Assembly (NCBI RefSeq): GCF_019175285.1
Contig: NC_056523.1
Span: forward strand, 186,695,894 to 186,759,893
Direction: 5' to 3'
DNA length: 64,000 bases
Source: Sceloporus undulatus
Lineage: Eukaryota > Chordata > Lepidosauria > Squamata > Phrynosomatidae
Numbering within the stretch: position 1 is the first letter of the stretch; every line of letters begins with the position of its first letter. The notes under the pieces are model-generated. The model was not told the origin of the DNA. It saw nothing but the letters and a program-made list of their open reading frames with translations, and searched no databases. Shown here in pieces: positions 33,266-44,479 of the stretch. Position numbers and translations under genes: made by a program.

Positions 33266-33507
33266 CAATGTTAGCTGATTTGTAGCAACTGAAGTAGAAA
33301 GGGAGAAAGTGGGAGGAGGAGAGAGAAACTGGGACATTTTAAAAATAGCAGAAAAAGTGGGATGACAGAGGATTACTTGGGGCTGTCTCTGTCAAAATGG
33401 GACAGTTGGTCGGTTAGTTGCCAGAGATGGGCAACTACCCAAAGTTCAGGGACTACATTTGCTACTCAACAGACTTTGGAAAGCCATTCCCTGCACCTCA
33501 CACATTT

Positions 33508-33553
<46 letters not shown>

Positions 33554-34131
33554 GTTCTGTTATGACCTTTAGTGGACATGGTGAACAGTTTTACAATACT
33601 CTTGTATGTGATGGAGAGGTCTTTCTTCAAACCAGGAAGAGGAAATAACTTCCAGTGTTGAAAAGGAAAAAGGCCTCCCTTGGATTTAAAGCAATCCAGG
33701 GAAAGATTTTAAAAATCGTGAAACTGCCGCAGACAGTCCTGACTGAAAAAGGAAAAAAACCCCAAAATTGTGCAAGATGTTGGGAGTGGGCAGCCCTTGG
33801 CACTAGAAAAACAAATCTTCAGGGAGTACATATAGCGCACAAGCTGTACTTTTACCACCCAATACCTACACATTGGGTAGGGCATGTTTTTCCTATCAAA
33901 GTCCACATCAGTGTAGTTGGAGCCTGTTGAGAGTACAGATTCCAAAGTACAATGTCTTCCAAGATGTCATTCTTACTTTTATTCCGTGTGTATTCCCTAC
34001 CTTCATACCTTCCAACTGTCCCAATTTGGCTGTTCCATTATTCAGTTCAGACATTCCCTTCCTAATGAAATCTAGTACATCATAGGGAATATGATGGGAA
34101 TAAAGGTGGCATATTTACTCATCTTTCCCAC
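33266..34131. other. Intergenic sequence downstream of OR copy B
   Basis: Contains a (TG)n tract at 33514-33549. No gene is supported, and the open frame at 33655-33930 shows no domain. Confidence 0.5.
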
Positions 34132-35070
34132 TTATTCTGGAGAAAAGATCCATTTTCCTAGGAGATGCTTCAGAGCCTCTTTTACTTCTTTATTCCTGAG
34201 GCTGTAGATGTAAGGGTTGGACATTGGAGTGAAAACAGCATAGACAACCGCAAAGATAGCCCCTCGCTGGGATGAATAGCTAGATGTGGGCAGGAAATAG
34301 ACCCCAATGGTAGCCCCATAGAAGAGGACTACTATGGTGAGATGAGAACCACAGGTGGAGAAGGCTTTCTGTCTGGCTGAAGATGAAAATTTGATCACAG
34401 TTGCCACAATGTGAATGTAAGTGAGAATGATGAAGATGAAAGGTCCAATGATGAATACTCCAGCTTCAGTGAAGATGGCTGTTTCATTGAGGCTGGTGTC
34501 TGAGCAGGATAGCTGTAGCAAAGGCTGATGATCACAGAAGAAGTGGTCCAGGTGGTTCTCCCCATGGTAACTGAGACGAAGGAGGAGCCCTGTATGGAGC
34601 ATGGAGTGGAGGGTAGAAAGCGTCCAGCAGCCAGCCACCAATTGCCCACAGACCTTCTGGTTCATCACTGTGGCATAGCGGAGAGGATTGCAAATGGCCA
34701 CATAGCGATCCAGAGCCATGACACTTACCAAGAGATGGTCAGTGACAGCAAAGACATAGAAGAAGAAGAACTGGGCCATGCAGGCATAGAAGGGGATAGT
34801 CCTGGAGGAGGAACTGAGATGAGCCAGCATCTGGGGCACTGTGACGGAAAGGAAGCCCACATCTACTATAGACAGGCTACGTAGCAGGAAGTACATGGGA
34901 GTCTGAAGACGAGCATCTAAAGTGATGAGAACCACCATCATGATGTTCCCCAAAAGTCCTGCCACATACATTAGCAGAAAGAGGAGGAAGAGGAGAAATT
35001 GTTGTTCAGGTTGAGAGGAGAAACCCAGAAGGACAAATGCATCAATGTCTGTGCCATTCTCACAGTCCAT
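34132..35070 (-). CDS. Olfactory receptor, class II, tandem subfamily copy B
   Basis: Complete 312-residue odorant receptor and a close paralogue of 24705-25646. The start at 35070 gives MDCENGTDID. An upstream in-frame ATG would add 15 codons but lies beyond the splice acceptor. Marks are NGT at 5-7, GN in helix 1, QTPMYFLLRSLS, MALDRYVAIC, DHFFCDHQPLLQLSC in extracellular loop 2, KAFSTCGSHL, PMSNPYIYSLRNKEV. It ends KWIFSPE. Differences from copy A are spread along the protein, consistent with an older duplicate under selection, though this was not measured. It is expected in the olfactory cilia membrane. Ligand unknown. Confidence 0.95.
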   Translation of the reverse strand: MDCENGTDIDAFVLLGFSSQPEQQFLLFLLFLLMYVAGLLGNIMMVVLITLDARLQTPMYFLLRSLSIVDVGFLSVTVPQMLAHLSSSSRTIPFYACMAQFFFFYVFAVTDHLLVSVMALDRYVAICNPLRYATVMNQKVCGQLVAGCWTLSTLHSMLHTGLLLRLSYHGENHLDHFFCDHQPLLQLSCSDTSLNETAIFTEAGVFIIGPFIFIILTYIHIVATVIKFSSSARQKAFSTCGSHLTIVVLFYGATIGVYFLPTSSYSSQRGAIFAVVYAVFTPMSNPYIYSLRNKEVKEALKHLLGKWIFSPE

Positions 35071-35075
35071 GGGTT

Positions 35076-35098
35076 CTGCAGAGAGAATCACATCACAC
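35076..35098 (-). promoter_or_regulatory. Probable splice acceptor of OR copy B
   Basis: Minus strand 'gatgtgattctctctgcag' sits 5 bases before the ATG. It is identical in the core to the acceptor of copy A. Confidence 0.72.
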
Positions 35099-35324
35099 AG
35101 TTGGCACTGTTGCAATGGAAATTGAGCACAACCAGTTACTACAACTGAAGCCCATCAGACACTGAAAGGGAATTTTAGAAATGTTTTAAGATGGAATTAC
35201 CATTTCAATAGAGATGCTGATTTTGAATAGTTCTGCAAGTAAAAAGACAACCCATTCACCTGGGGAATGTTATTATATACACATCAGTGACTTAGATGAA
35301 GGAACAACAACAACAACAACAACA

Positions 35325-35550
35325 CAGTGGGCCCTTGTTATACATGGGGGATCCATTCCGGGATGGACACACACACACACGCACACACACACATACCGTG
35401 TATGGAAAAAACCGTGGGACCTGAAGTCCCGTGGACTCTAATGGTGGTGTGCTGCTACATGCGGCGCTGCATGAGCACCAGAAACATACATGCCATTTTG
35501 TCCCCTTGGGCTTGCCATCCACATGAGCTCAAGTCTGCGGATAGCAAGCC
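35325..35550 (+). mobile_element. pogo-type MITE, probable
   Basis: Left end CAGTGGGCCCTTGTTATACA resembles that of 39870-40097 and sits at the matching place upstream of its OR copy. The interior differs and carries an (AC)n tract. The right end is uncertain. Confidence 0.5.
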
Positions 35551-37511
35551 TGTGTGTGGCAAAGGCAGACTGTCTTTATTTCTTACTCACCTCACCCCGT
35601 GGATTGAGGCAGAGGACAACAAAATTAGAAACTATGGCCTATGAAGAGAGAGCTATTATTATTTCTGCAGTGCAGATGCAGCCAAGGTCATGTTAATCTG
35701 GCATATCAGTATGCAAAAAGATCTTGTAACACCTCTGAAACTAACATGAAAGATTTTGTAGCATAAGCTTTTGTAGACTTAGGTCTGCTTCCTCAGATGC
35801 AGGAAGGATTTGCATCTGAGGAAACAGACCAAGTTTGTGTAAGCTTACACTACAACCTTTTCCACACAGTCTCAAAGGTGCTGCAAGATCCCTCTGCAAT
35901 AGGATTCAAGTCACACTCTTCTAGACTTCTGTGTTCTTAGAAAAATGGGACCACCATTACTGTTTTAGAGAGGAAAGGAGGTGTGAAGTATGTATGTGGG
36001 GAGGGAGTTACTGCAAAATTTACATTAGGCTTTGAAATCCTCTGCACCTCTTTGTTTTCATGTGCCATGCATTCTGTTTTGCTATTGGATTATGCTGTGG
36101 AAAAGCAGTGGAGTAACTGTGGTCAAAGAGGAATCAGGGAGAACAAAGTCAGAGACCTCAAGGTACTGAACATAAATTCCTAAATAAAGCCAGCATCATG
36201 GATAACTCCTTTCTTGCAGCCCAGGAAACCTGTCATGGATTCACTACCCACTGACAAGGGTGCTGTCAATCACTACTGGCACAAGTTAAATATGAATGAG
36301 GTCTGAAAAAAAAAGAGTGAAGGAAAGTGAAAAGCAGACCATTATTTACCCTTGTGATTATTGTTAAATATCTAGAGGGCTGTGAGGTTGATCAAGCCCC
36401 CAAAGCACAATTTCTCTGGCTTTGTGCTTTCCTCTCACATCTGGTTGTCCACTGTGAAAAATGAAAAGTTCGGCTAGATGGGCCTTTGCTCTGATCCAGC
36501 TGGGCTCCTCCTCCTCCTTTCCTTTTTTTCCTCTTGGTATACAAATATTTTATTTCACAAATAGGTCTCCCGGCACAAGCTCTGGTGAAAAACTTTTCTG
36601 AATCTCCGTTTGTTGACCAAAATTACATCTACATATCTGCATCTACACACTAAACCCTATATACCCCAATATAATGCATATAATCATAATGCAATGGCGG
36701 AAAGCAATTAAAAATGAAAAGAGGATAAATACACGTGACTTCCAAGTGATGTTTATCCTTGTTAAATTCTTTGACTATAAGTAATATGTAAAATAAGCCT
36801 CTACTTATTAGTACAATCCACTATTCTTCAAATCCTAAAATTGCTATTCCCCCCACCATGTTTTCTCATATCGTCAATTATCAATTCCCAATCTTTTAAA
36901 AAAATAATTGCAGAACTTTCTTTCAACAACTACATCCATTTATCAGTTTCTGCAAGATCATACAGTTTGATCCAACCATTCTTCTTGAGGACTATACATC
37001 CTTCCATTTCTGCACATCCAGCTGGATACTGTGTCAAAGGTGAGCGTCATTTTGCCATTCATTTTGGGTGCAAAGTCCCAAAAGTAGTTAATGACCGTTA
37101 TTATTAAAAATATTGTTTTAAACATCACTAAGAGGCTTTTGTCAGTTTCAGTATAACAAAAAATGAGGAATTAAAAATAGGGGGGTGGAAAGAGCCTTGG
37201 AGCACAAACCAATATTGATTTGGCCTTGGTAATACATCTCTCACACTTACTTAGATGCTGTATCTGATCACTAAGGCTAATGGATATTGAGTAAATGCAC
37301 AGAATCTAGCTTTGTTTCTGTGCTTCCCTAGGGACATTTTTTACCTCTTATATCTTTGTTACACAACTGAGCTCTCCAATGTGTAGTTGTGGGAAGTTCT
37401 GAAATAAAACACAACTGGCAAACCACCTCTGAGTATTCCTTGCCTAAGAAAGCCCTATGAAATTCTTGGGTTGCCATAAGCCAATAAACAACTGGAAAGC
37501 ACAAACATATT
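35551..37511. other. Intergenic sequence with old repeats
   Basis: Contains a palindromic MITE remnant at about 35655-35690. A foldback-like repeat lies at 35700-35885, where 'gtagacttaggtctgcttcc' is mirrored by 'gaggaaacagaccaagtttg'. A LINE-like tail sits near 36465-36535 ('ggctagatgggcctttgctc'). 36540-37110 may be the 3' UTR of an unidentified LINE. 37415-37490 is a SINE 3' fragment. No gene is supported. Confidence 0.4.
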
Positions 37512-38018
37512 GAACCACAATAAGTGTCTTAACATTCTTAGTGCTCAATCATTTAGTACCTTTCTGGTTAATCATGCCTGTGGATGCTAAAGTACATAGG
37601 AGTCTTGGTTGTCCAATGTTGCCCAGTCCTTTTGGGAGTAGGTCACAGTCTCACCAGCCTGCTTTAAGGATGAATTCAACCTCACCTTGTTACAGAGTCC
37701 ATGAGTCTTGATCCCTTCCAAAGCCAATCTCTAGCATGGGAACTGGTTATTGAGCTTTGCATTAGGAAACTAAATCCTATTTCCAGGGAAGGCCATCAGA
37801 GGAGGTGAATCAAAAAACATCCCACATGTCACCCAACAATGCTAGCTACCTCTCACCATTATATTCTCACAACAAACCAGTGAGGTAGGTTGGATGGAGA
37901 TGTAAGGAGCGACTGGCCCCAAGTCATTCTGTGATACTGATGGATGGATGGGGATTGGTTTTTTTTATTTATTTAGCCCCACCAACTTTTCTTGGGATTT
38001 GAACCCAAGGTTTCATAA

Positions 38019-38332
38019 TACTTGATCACACTCGTGGAATCCCGAACAGAAACGGGATTTAAATTAGAATTAAATTAGAAAAAAACACAAATGCAGGAAG
38101 TTTATTGCACAACATTACTGCCAAAGTGAAATAATGTGAAGATAAATCGAAGGCAAAAGGGGAAAATGGTAGCTTTTTACTTTGGGGAAGTTCCAAAAGT
38201 AAAAAGCTGTCATTTCTGTCCCTTTTGCGTTATTTCTGGTCTGGGGAAATGTTGTGTGATAAACTTCCCGCATATACAGGTATTTTTAAAATTTAATTCT
38301 AATTTAAATCCCATTTCTCTCTAGTGTGATAA
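38019..38332. mobile_element. Palindromic MITE, about 310 bp
   Basis: Left 'ttgatcacactcg' and right 'ctagtgtgataagg' are inverted, as are 'ggaagtttattgcacaacat' and 'atgttgtgtgataaacttcc'. Block 1 shows the uninterrupted site near 27990 ('aaggcttcctagtcttagtc'). Target duplication is imperfect. Non-coding. Confidence 0.8.
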
Positions 38333-38949
38333 GGTCCATAGCCTTAGTCCAAAACATTATCCACTAGACAATTCTAGCTTTTTGGAAGGAACAAGACTGA
38401 AAATGAGAGAGAGCATGCATAAGGAAGAAAGTGGCTAGTGGAAAAGAGAAACAGACTTGAAGGTTTGAGGTATCTTAAAAACGGATGAAAGATAGAGAAG
38501 ACAAGGAATGAATAGGAAAAAAAGCAGAAGAGTTCAGGAAGGGAATACTGGAGCTAAGAAGTCCAGAGTGGAATGGCTAACTATCTGGGCTTAAAGGAAG
38601 AACACTCAGATCAAAACAAAAAGAATAGAGGGGCTGTCAAATGTTCCACATGTAAAAGAGCATGCAGAGGAAGAAATTCCTACCACCCTATTTAGCAAAA
38701 GAAATGTACATCCTAGATCCTGGTCAATGTTTACACTTCCCATTGGTACAATATAGTACAAAAGTCAAACAGTATCTATGGAAGTACTAAATATACATGT
38801 AGGCACTGAATCTCTCCCTGTCCCTACCTGTATCCACAGGCGCAGCCCAAAATGAATCTTCTAGCATAGAATACAAGCACCAGTCAAAATAGAAGATGGG
38901 CAAAGCCAGGCAGGGATGCTCTGTTTGGTTGTCTAACTAAGTAGGTACT

Positions 38950-39040
38950 TAGTTTTTTGTGGGTTTTTCGTGCTATGTGGCCATGTTCTAGAAGAGTTAA
39001 TTTCTGACATTTCGCCAGCATCTGTGGCTGGCATCTTCAG
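38950..39040 (-). mobile_element. Penelope-like (Neptune-type) 3' end, truncated insertion
   Basis: The minus strand carries 'gaagatgccagccacagatg' and 'gaacatggccacatagcacg', the tail also seen at 16.6 kb. AGGTACT flanks it at 38943-38949 and 39041-39047. Block 1 has the unoccupied site near 29312 ('taggtagatactgtttaaag'). Confidence 0.75.
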
Positions 39041-39216
39041 AGGTACTGCTTAAAGATCAACACTGGAAGCTCCCGAGGGAGTATCTACAGGCAGTTTAAC
39101 TAGCTCCTGGGATGCTGCTATCTAACTCCAGCACAAATCTAAGCTTAAGGAGTCACATGAGCATTCTCCTTCCATTGGAACTACTGTACTAGTTAACAAG
39201 CCAGAATTCCAGATCC

Positions 39217-39480
39217 AGTCTTGGAGGAGGAACTGAGACGAGCCAGCATCTGAGGCACTGTGACCAAAAGAAAGCCCACATCTGCCAAAGACAGTCTACA
39301 TAGCAAAAAATACATGGGAGTGTGGAGATGAGCATCCAAGGTTATAAGAACCACCATCATCATGTTCCACAAAAGTCTTGCCACATACATAAACAGAAAG
39401 AGGAGAAATTGTTGTACAGGCTGGGAGGAGAAACCCAGAAGGACAAACTCATCAACATCTGTGCCATTCGCATAGTCCAT
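39217..39480 (-). pseudogene. Truncated olfactory receptor, tandem subfamily copy C
   Basis: Third member of the subfamily, kept only from the start codon (MDYANGTDVD at 39480) to the stretch VPQMLARLSSSSKT before helix 3. After this the frame runs into unrelated block 2 sequence (GSGILAC, then stop at 39193). Helices 3-7 are gone, so no receptor can form. Relative to copy B it also lacks three residues in helix 1 and has WN in place of GN. The cause is a deletion of about 5.3 kb in the duplicated unit, not a retrocopy, because upstream non-coding sequence to about 39840 also matches copy B's upstream region. Confidence 0.93.
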
Positions 39481-39485
39481 GGGTT

Positions 39486-39508
39486 CTGTACAGAAATCAC
39501 ATCACACA
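39486..39508 (-). promoter_or_regulatory. Relic splice acceptor of OR copy C
   Basis: Minus strand 'gatgtgatttctgtacag' is the diverged counterpart of the acceptor before copies A and B. Confidence 0.5.
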
Positions 39509-39869
39509 GTTGGCATAGTTCTAATGGACTTTGAACACAACCAGTTACTACAATTAAAGCCCGTCAGACACTGAAAACAGATTTCAGAAATGTTTTAAGA
39601 TGTTATTACTATTTCAGTAGGGATGCCAATTTTGAGTCTAATTTGTGAACTCCTCCTTTGTCGTTTGGGTGTTTTCATACTTATTTTATTGTATGTTTTT
39701 GTCAGGGTACACATATAACATGCCATTCAAAACTGAAGCCTGTCAAATACTGCCTGATCATACTTATCCTTTCATATCAAGATTAAAAGACTGTTACATT
39801 TTGAGTAGTTCTGCATGCAAAAAGGCAACCCATTCATCTAGCAAATAGTATTTCATACACATATAAGTA

Positions 39870-40097
39870 CAGTGGACCCTTGTTATCCGCTGGGTTTTGG
39901 TTCCAGGATCCCCCATGGATAACAAAATCTGTGGATGCTCAAGTCCTATTAAATATAATAATGGAGCAAAATGGTGTCCCTTATAAAAAATGGAAAATCA
40001 AGGTTTGATATTTGAAATTTATACTTTTTTGAACATTTTCAAACCGTGGATGCTTGAATCCGTGTATAAAAAATCCGTGTATAAGAAGGGCTGACTG
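39870..40097 (+). mobile_element. pogo/Tigger-type MITE (MER2-like), well preserved
   Basis: TA-CAGTGGACCCTTGTTATCC at the left, GGGCTGACTG at the right. Interior 'ggatgctcaagtcctatt', 'ggtgtcccttataaaa' and a second inverted arm 'aaaccgtggatgcttgaatc'. 228 bp, non-coding. Confidence 0.85.
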
Positions 40098-40449
40098 TGA
40101 TATGTAATTATATTTATGTATTTATTTGTAATATGTAATTATATTTATGTGTTTATGTAAATACGACTATACATATAACATACATATACCCTCAATTATG
40201 AAATGATGCTGTTGTTACACACAGTTTCCTAAATTTTGATAAAATTCTTATCTTGAAGAGCAGACTTAATAAACACATATTGCTAGCAGTTATGCTTAAA
40301 AGTCATACTACTATGCAATCCTATGGCAGTATCTGCCCCAACGTGGGAAAGGGAAAGGTCAGGATCTGAAAAGATATTCAACCACACCTTTCCCACCCTT
40401 GAGGAAATACCTGTAAATCTGAGGATGTGGCATGTATGGATAAGATATT
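40098..40449. other. AT-rich intergenic sequence
   Basis: Starts with 'atgtaattatatttatgt' direct repeats (about 40102 and 40134). Nothing else is recognised. Confidence 0.5.
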
Positions 40450-40712
40450 CTGTGTGGTTGTTATGTGCCTTCAAGTATACTCTGACATACTGTGAACCTA
40501 TCATAGGGTTTTCATGGCAATATTTATTTAGATGAGGTTTACTATTGCTTTCCTTTAAGGCTGAGAGACTTAGAGTGAGAGACTGAGAGACTTAGAGTGC
40601 AACTTGTCTAAGGTCAGCCAGTGGTATCCATGGTCAGGTTTCCTTGACTGAGTAGAGATTTGAAACCTGGTCTTAGTCCAAACCACAAACCATTACACCA
40701 TGCTGACTCTCC
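40450..40712 (-). mobile_element. tRNA-derived SINE
   Basis: Minus-strand copy from 'ttgttatgtgccttcaagta' to 'ccattacaccatgctgactc'. Contains a short internal tandem repeat of 'gagagacttagagt'. Confidence 0.85.
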
Positions 40713-40845
40713 TATTCAAGGCAGTTTTCCATTGCTTCTTCTAAAACTGGGAGAGCATGACATGCCCAGTCACCCAGCAGGAATTTAAACCAGAATCCTA
40801 GTCCAACACTCAAACCGTTCCACCAAGCTGGCTCTCTGCTACTGT
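40713..40845 (-). mobile_element. tRNA-derived SINE, head part
   Basis: Second minus-strand SINE directly next to the first, from 'cccagtcacccagcagg' to 'ccaccaagctggctctc'. The 3' tail is missing. Confidence 0.75.
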
Positions 40846-41049
40846 ACATTAGCAAGAGGGGATTTGAATCTCCAAGCAGCAGAGCCACAAAGTTTAGTCC
40901 TTTAGCATCTAAGTTAATTTGATATGTAATACAGCCAACGTAATGCAAGGTGAGGAACAGCAAAATTCAGATAAGCTTAAATTTGATGCGAGTACCCACA
41001 ATACCCCCCCCCACCAACTCTTTGACTTCCTAAATAATAGATGACACCA

Positions 41050-41198
41050 TAATACAGTACTAGCAGAAAACCTCCCAGACAAATGCATCCTAGAGCATAT
41101 CAAGCCAGAAATCTTCCTGGAAGCCAAGATGACAAAACTTAGCTTGTTGTACTTCAGACACATCATGAGAAGGCACAACTCACTGGAAAAAACAATAA
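41050..41198 (+). mobile_element. RTE/BovB-like LINE, part 1 (split by CR1)
   Basis: The plus strand reads KCILEHIKPEIFLEAKMTKL and then SLLYFRHIMRRHNSLEKTIM, the C-terminal region of an RTE-like reverse transcriptase. The frame resumes at about 46139 with LGKVEGSGKRGRLH after the CR1 insertion. Confidence 0.75.
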
Positions 41199-41287
41199 TC
41201 ATAGAATCATAGAATCATAGAATCATAGAGTTGGAAGAGACCGCAAGGGCCATCCAGTCCAACCCCCTGCCATGCAGGAAATCCAGA

Positions 41288-44200
41288 TCAAAGCATCGTC
41301 GACAGATGGCCATCCAGCCTCTGTTTGAAGACCTCCAAGGAGGGAGACTCCACTACACTCCGAGGAAGTGCATTCCACTGTCGAACAGCCCTTACTGTCA
41401 GGAAGTTCCTCCTAATGTTGAGGTGGAATCTCTTTTCCTGTAGCTTGCATCCATTGCTCCGGGTCCTAGTCTCTGGAGCAGCAGAAAACAAGTTTGCTCC
41501 CTCCTCAATATGACATCCCTTCAAGTATTTAAATAGGGCTATCATATCACCTCTTAACCTTCTCTTCTCCAGGCTAAACATCCCCAGCTCCCTGAGTCGT
41601 TCCTCATAGGGCAAGGTTTCCAGACCTTTCACCATTTTAGTCGCCCTCCTTTGGACACGCTCCAGTTTCTCAATGTCCTTTTTGAATTGTGGCGCCCAGA
41701 ACTGGACACAATATTCCAGGTGGGGCCTGACCAGAGCAGAATATAGTGGCACTATTACTTCCCTGGATCTAGATACGATACTTCTATTGATGCAGCCTAA
41801 AATCGCATTGGCCTTGTTAGCTGCCGCATCACACTGTTGACTCATGTTCAACTTGTGGTCTACTTGGACTCCTAGATCCCTTTCACATGTTGTCTCCTTA
41901 AGCCAGGTGTCTCCCATCCTATATCTGTGCATTTCATTTTTTTTGCCCTAAGTGCAGTACCTTACATTTCTCCCTGTTGAAGTTCATTCTGTTAGCTCTG
42001 GCCCAGCTTTCTAGTCTATTCAGGTCATTTTGAATTTTGATCCTGTCCTCTGGAGTATTAGCTATTCCTCCTACTTTAGTGTCATCTGCAAATTTGATAA
42101 GTATTCCCCCAATTTTTTCCTCCAAGTCATTGATAAAGATGTTGAATAGCACTGGGCCCAGGACAGAGCCCTGTGGGACCCCACTGGTTACTTCTCTCCA
42201 GGATGAAAAGGTGCCATTGTTGAGCACCCTTTGGGTTCGGCCGGTCAACCAATTACAAATCCACTTAACAGTTGCCTTGTCCAGCCCACATTTTACAAGC
42301 TTGTTTGTGAGAATGTCATGGGGAACCCTGTCAAAGGCCTTACTGAAATCAAGATATACTATATCCACAGCATTCCCTTCATCTACCAAGCTGGTAATTT
42401 TATCAAAGAAAGAGATTAGATTTGTCTGGCATGACTTGTTTCTCTGAAACCCATGTTGACTTTTTGTGATTATGGCATTGGCTTCTAGATGTTCACAGAC
42501 TCTCTGTTTAATGATCTGCTCCAGAATCTTTCCTAGTACTGATGTCAGACTAACTGGACGATAATTGTTGGGATCCTCTTTTTTCCCCTTTTTGAAGATG
42601 GGGACAACGTTTGCCCTCCTCCAGTCGGCTGGGATCTCTCCTGTTTTCCAGGAGTTTTCAAAGATTATTGCCAATGGCTCCGATATTACATTAGCCAGTT
42701 CTTTTAATACCCTTGGATGTAGCTCATCTGGTCCTGGAGACTTAAATTCATTTAGGTTAAACAGGTATTCCTGTACTATCTCTTTACTTATTTTGTGCTG
42801 GAATTCCCCTATTCTGTCCTCTGCTCCATTNNNNNNNNNNNNNNNNNNNNNNNNNNNNNNNNNNNNNNNNNNNNNNNNNNNNNNNNNNNNNNNNNNNNNN
42901 NNNNNNNNNNNNNNNNNNNNNNNNNNNNNNCTGAAATTCCCCTATTCTGTCCTCTGCTCCATTATCCTCAGGTTGAGCACCCTTTGCCTTTTCTGAGAAG
43001 ACTGAGGCAAAGAAAGTGTTGAGTAATTCTGCCTTTTCTCTGTCTTCTGTTAGCATTTTGCCATCTTCTCCACGCAGTGGCCCTACCGTTTCCTTCTTCT
43101 TCCTTTTGCTGCGGACATATCCAAAAAAGCCCTTTTTGTTGTTCTTAACCTCTCTAGCAAGCCTGAGTTCATTCTGTGCTTTAGCTTTTCTGACCTTATC
43201 TCTACACTTGCTAGCTATTTGTTTGAATTCCTCTTTGGTGATTTCCCCATTTTTCCATTTCTTATACATGTTCCGTTTAAAATTTAGCTGAGCTGAAAGT
43301 TCCTTTGTCATCCATCCTGGGTTCTTGCGACACCTCCCATTTTTCTTTCTCACTGGAACTGTTTTAATTTGTGCCTTCATTATCTCCCTTTTGAGAAACT
43401 CCCATCCATCCTGAACTCCCTTCTCTTTTAGTATTCCTGACCATGGGATCGCACCCAGTATTTCTCTAAGTTTACTGAAATCCGCTCTCCTAAAGTCTAG
43501 GATGCGTGTCTGACTATGCCTGGCTTCTCCTTTCCATTGTATAACAAACTCCAGGAGAACATGGTCACTTCCACCTAAGGATCCCACCACTTGCACTTCA
43601 TTAACCAAGTCATCCTTGTTGGTTAGGATCAGATCTAAAATAGCTGATCCCCTTGTTGCCTCTTCCACCTTTTGGACCATGAAATTGTCTCCGAGGCAAG
43701 TGAGGAATTTACTAGACCTTGAGGATCTGGCTGAGTTTGACTTCCAACAAATATCAGGGTAGTTGAAGTCACCCATCACTACTACATCTCTCCTTTCTGA
43801 CTGTGTGGTCATCTGTTCTAGAAAGGCATCATCCAATTCCTCTGTCTGACTTGGGGGTCTGNNNNNNNNNNNNNNNNNNNNNNNNNNNNNNNNNNNNNNN
43901 NNNNNNNNNNNNNNNNNNNNNNNNNNNNNNNNNNNNNNNNNNNNNNNNNNNNNNNNNNNNNAAAGGCATCATCCAATTCCTCTGTCTGACTTGGGGGTCT
44001 GTAGTAGACTCCCACCATAACATCCTTGTTGTTTCCCTGCCCTTTAATTTTTATCCAGATGCTCTCCACCTGGCTTCCAGGATTGATGTCCTGGATCTCT
44101 TCACTGGTGTAAATATCTCTGACATATAGGGCTATTCCTCCTCCTTTCCTGTTTGGCCTGTTTCTCTTGAAAAGGTTATACCCCTCTATTTCCACATTCC

Positions 44201-44474
44201 AATCATGAGACTCATCCCACCAGGTTTCAGTGATGCCTATTATATCGTATTTGCTTTGTTGTACCAGGAGTTGAAGTTCATCATGCTTATTTCCCATGCT
44301 CTGTGCATTAGTGTAGAGGCATCTAAGACCATGTGTTCCCTTTACTTGCTGCTTGTGCAAGTTCTTTTGCCTCCCACTGTTGGGTCCTTGCACTGTTTGT
44401 CTTGTTCCCTCTCTGTCAGTTTGACTATCTTCTCCAGTCTTTTTGCCTTCCAGAATACTGTCTCCCTCCCCCAC
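41288..44474 (-). CDS. CR1 ORF2: endonuclease and reverse transcriptase
   Basis: The N-terminal AP-endonuclease-like domain shows [28 protein letters not shown] and a late [10 protein letters not shown]. The reverse transcriptase shows [53 protein letters not shown] and the catalytic FADD in [10 protein letters not shown]. The C-terminal part ends LDGHLSTML at 41288. Two gaps fall inside (42831-42930 and 43862-43961). The flanks of each repeat one another, and collapsing them keeps one frame. An 8-base T run at 41937-41944 (A run in sense) shifts the frame between the FADD part and the C-terminus. No in-frame ATG is obvious at the start, and the frame overlaps the end of ORF1. The start is therefore approximate. 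Confidence 0.88.
42831..42930. other. 100-base assembly gap flanked by repeated sequence
   Basis: 42798-42830 and 42931-42963 are the same 33 bases with one mismatch. The gap is probably an unmerged contig overlap and not missing DNA. Confidence 0.85.
43862..43961. other. 100-base assembly gap flanked by repeated sequence
   Basis: 43822-43861 and 43962-44001 are identical over 40 bases, again suggesting an unmerged overlap. Confidence 0.88.
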
Positions 44475-44479
44475 ATAAC

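Larger units (their letters stand above)
37512..39216. repeat. Segmental duplication, block 2
   Basis: Same-orientation copy of 27465-29485. It lacks the internal tandem copy and the hAT MITE of block 1, and has two insertions of its own (38019-38332 and 38950-39040). At 39216/39217 it joins directly to OR coding sequence, the scar of a deletion relative to unit 1. Confidence 0.85.

Noticed and set aside
34528-34884. Plus-strand open frame of 118 codons opposite OR copy B (and a similar one opposite copy A)
   Set aside because: It is an antisense shadow of the conserved OR codons, and its similarity between copies follows from the OR duplication.
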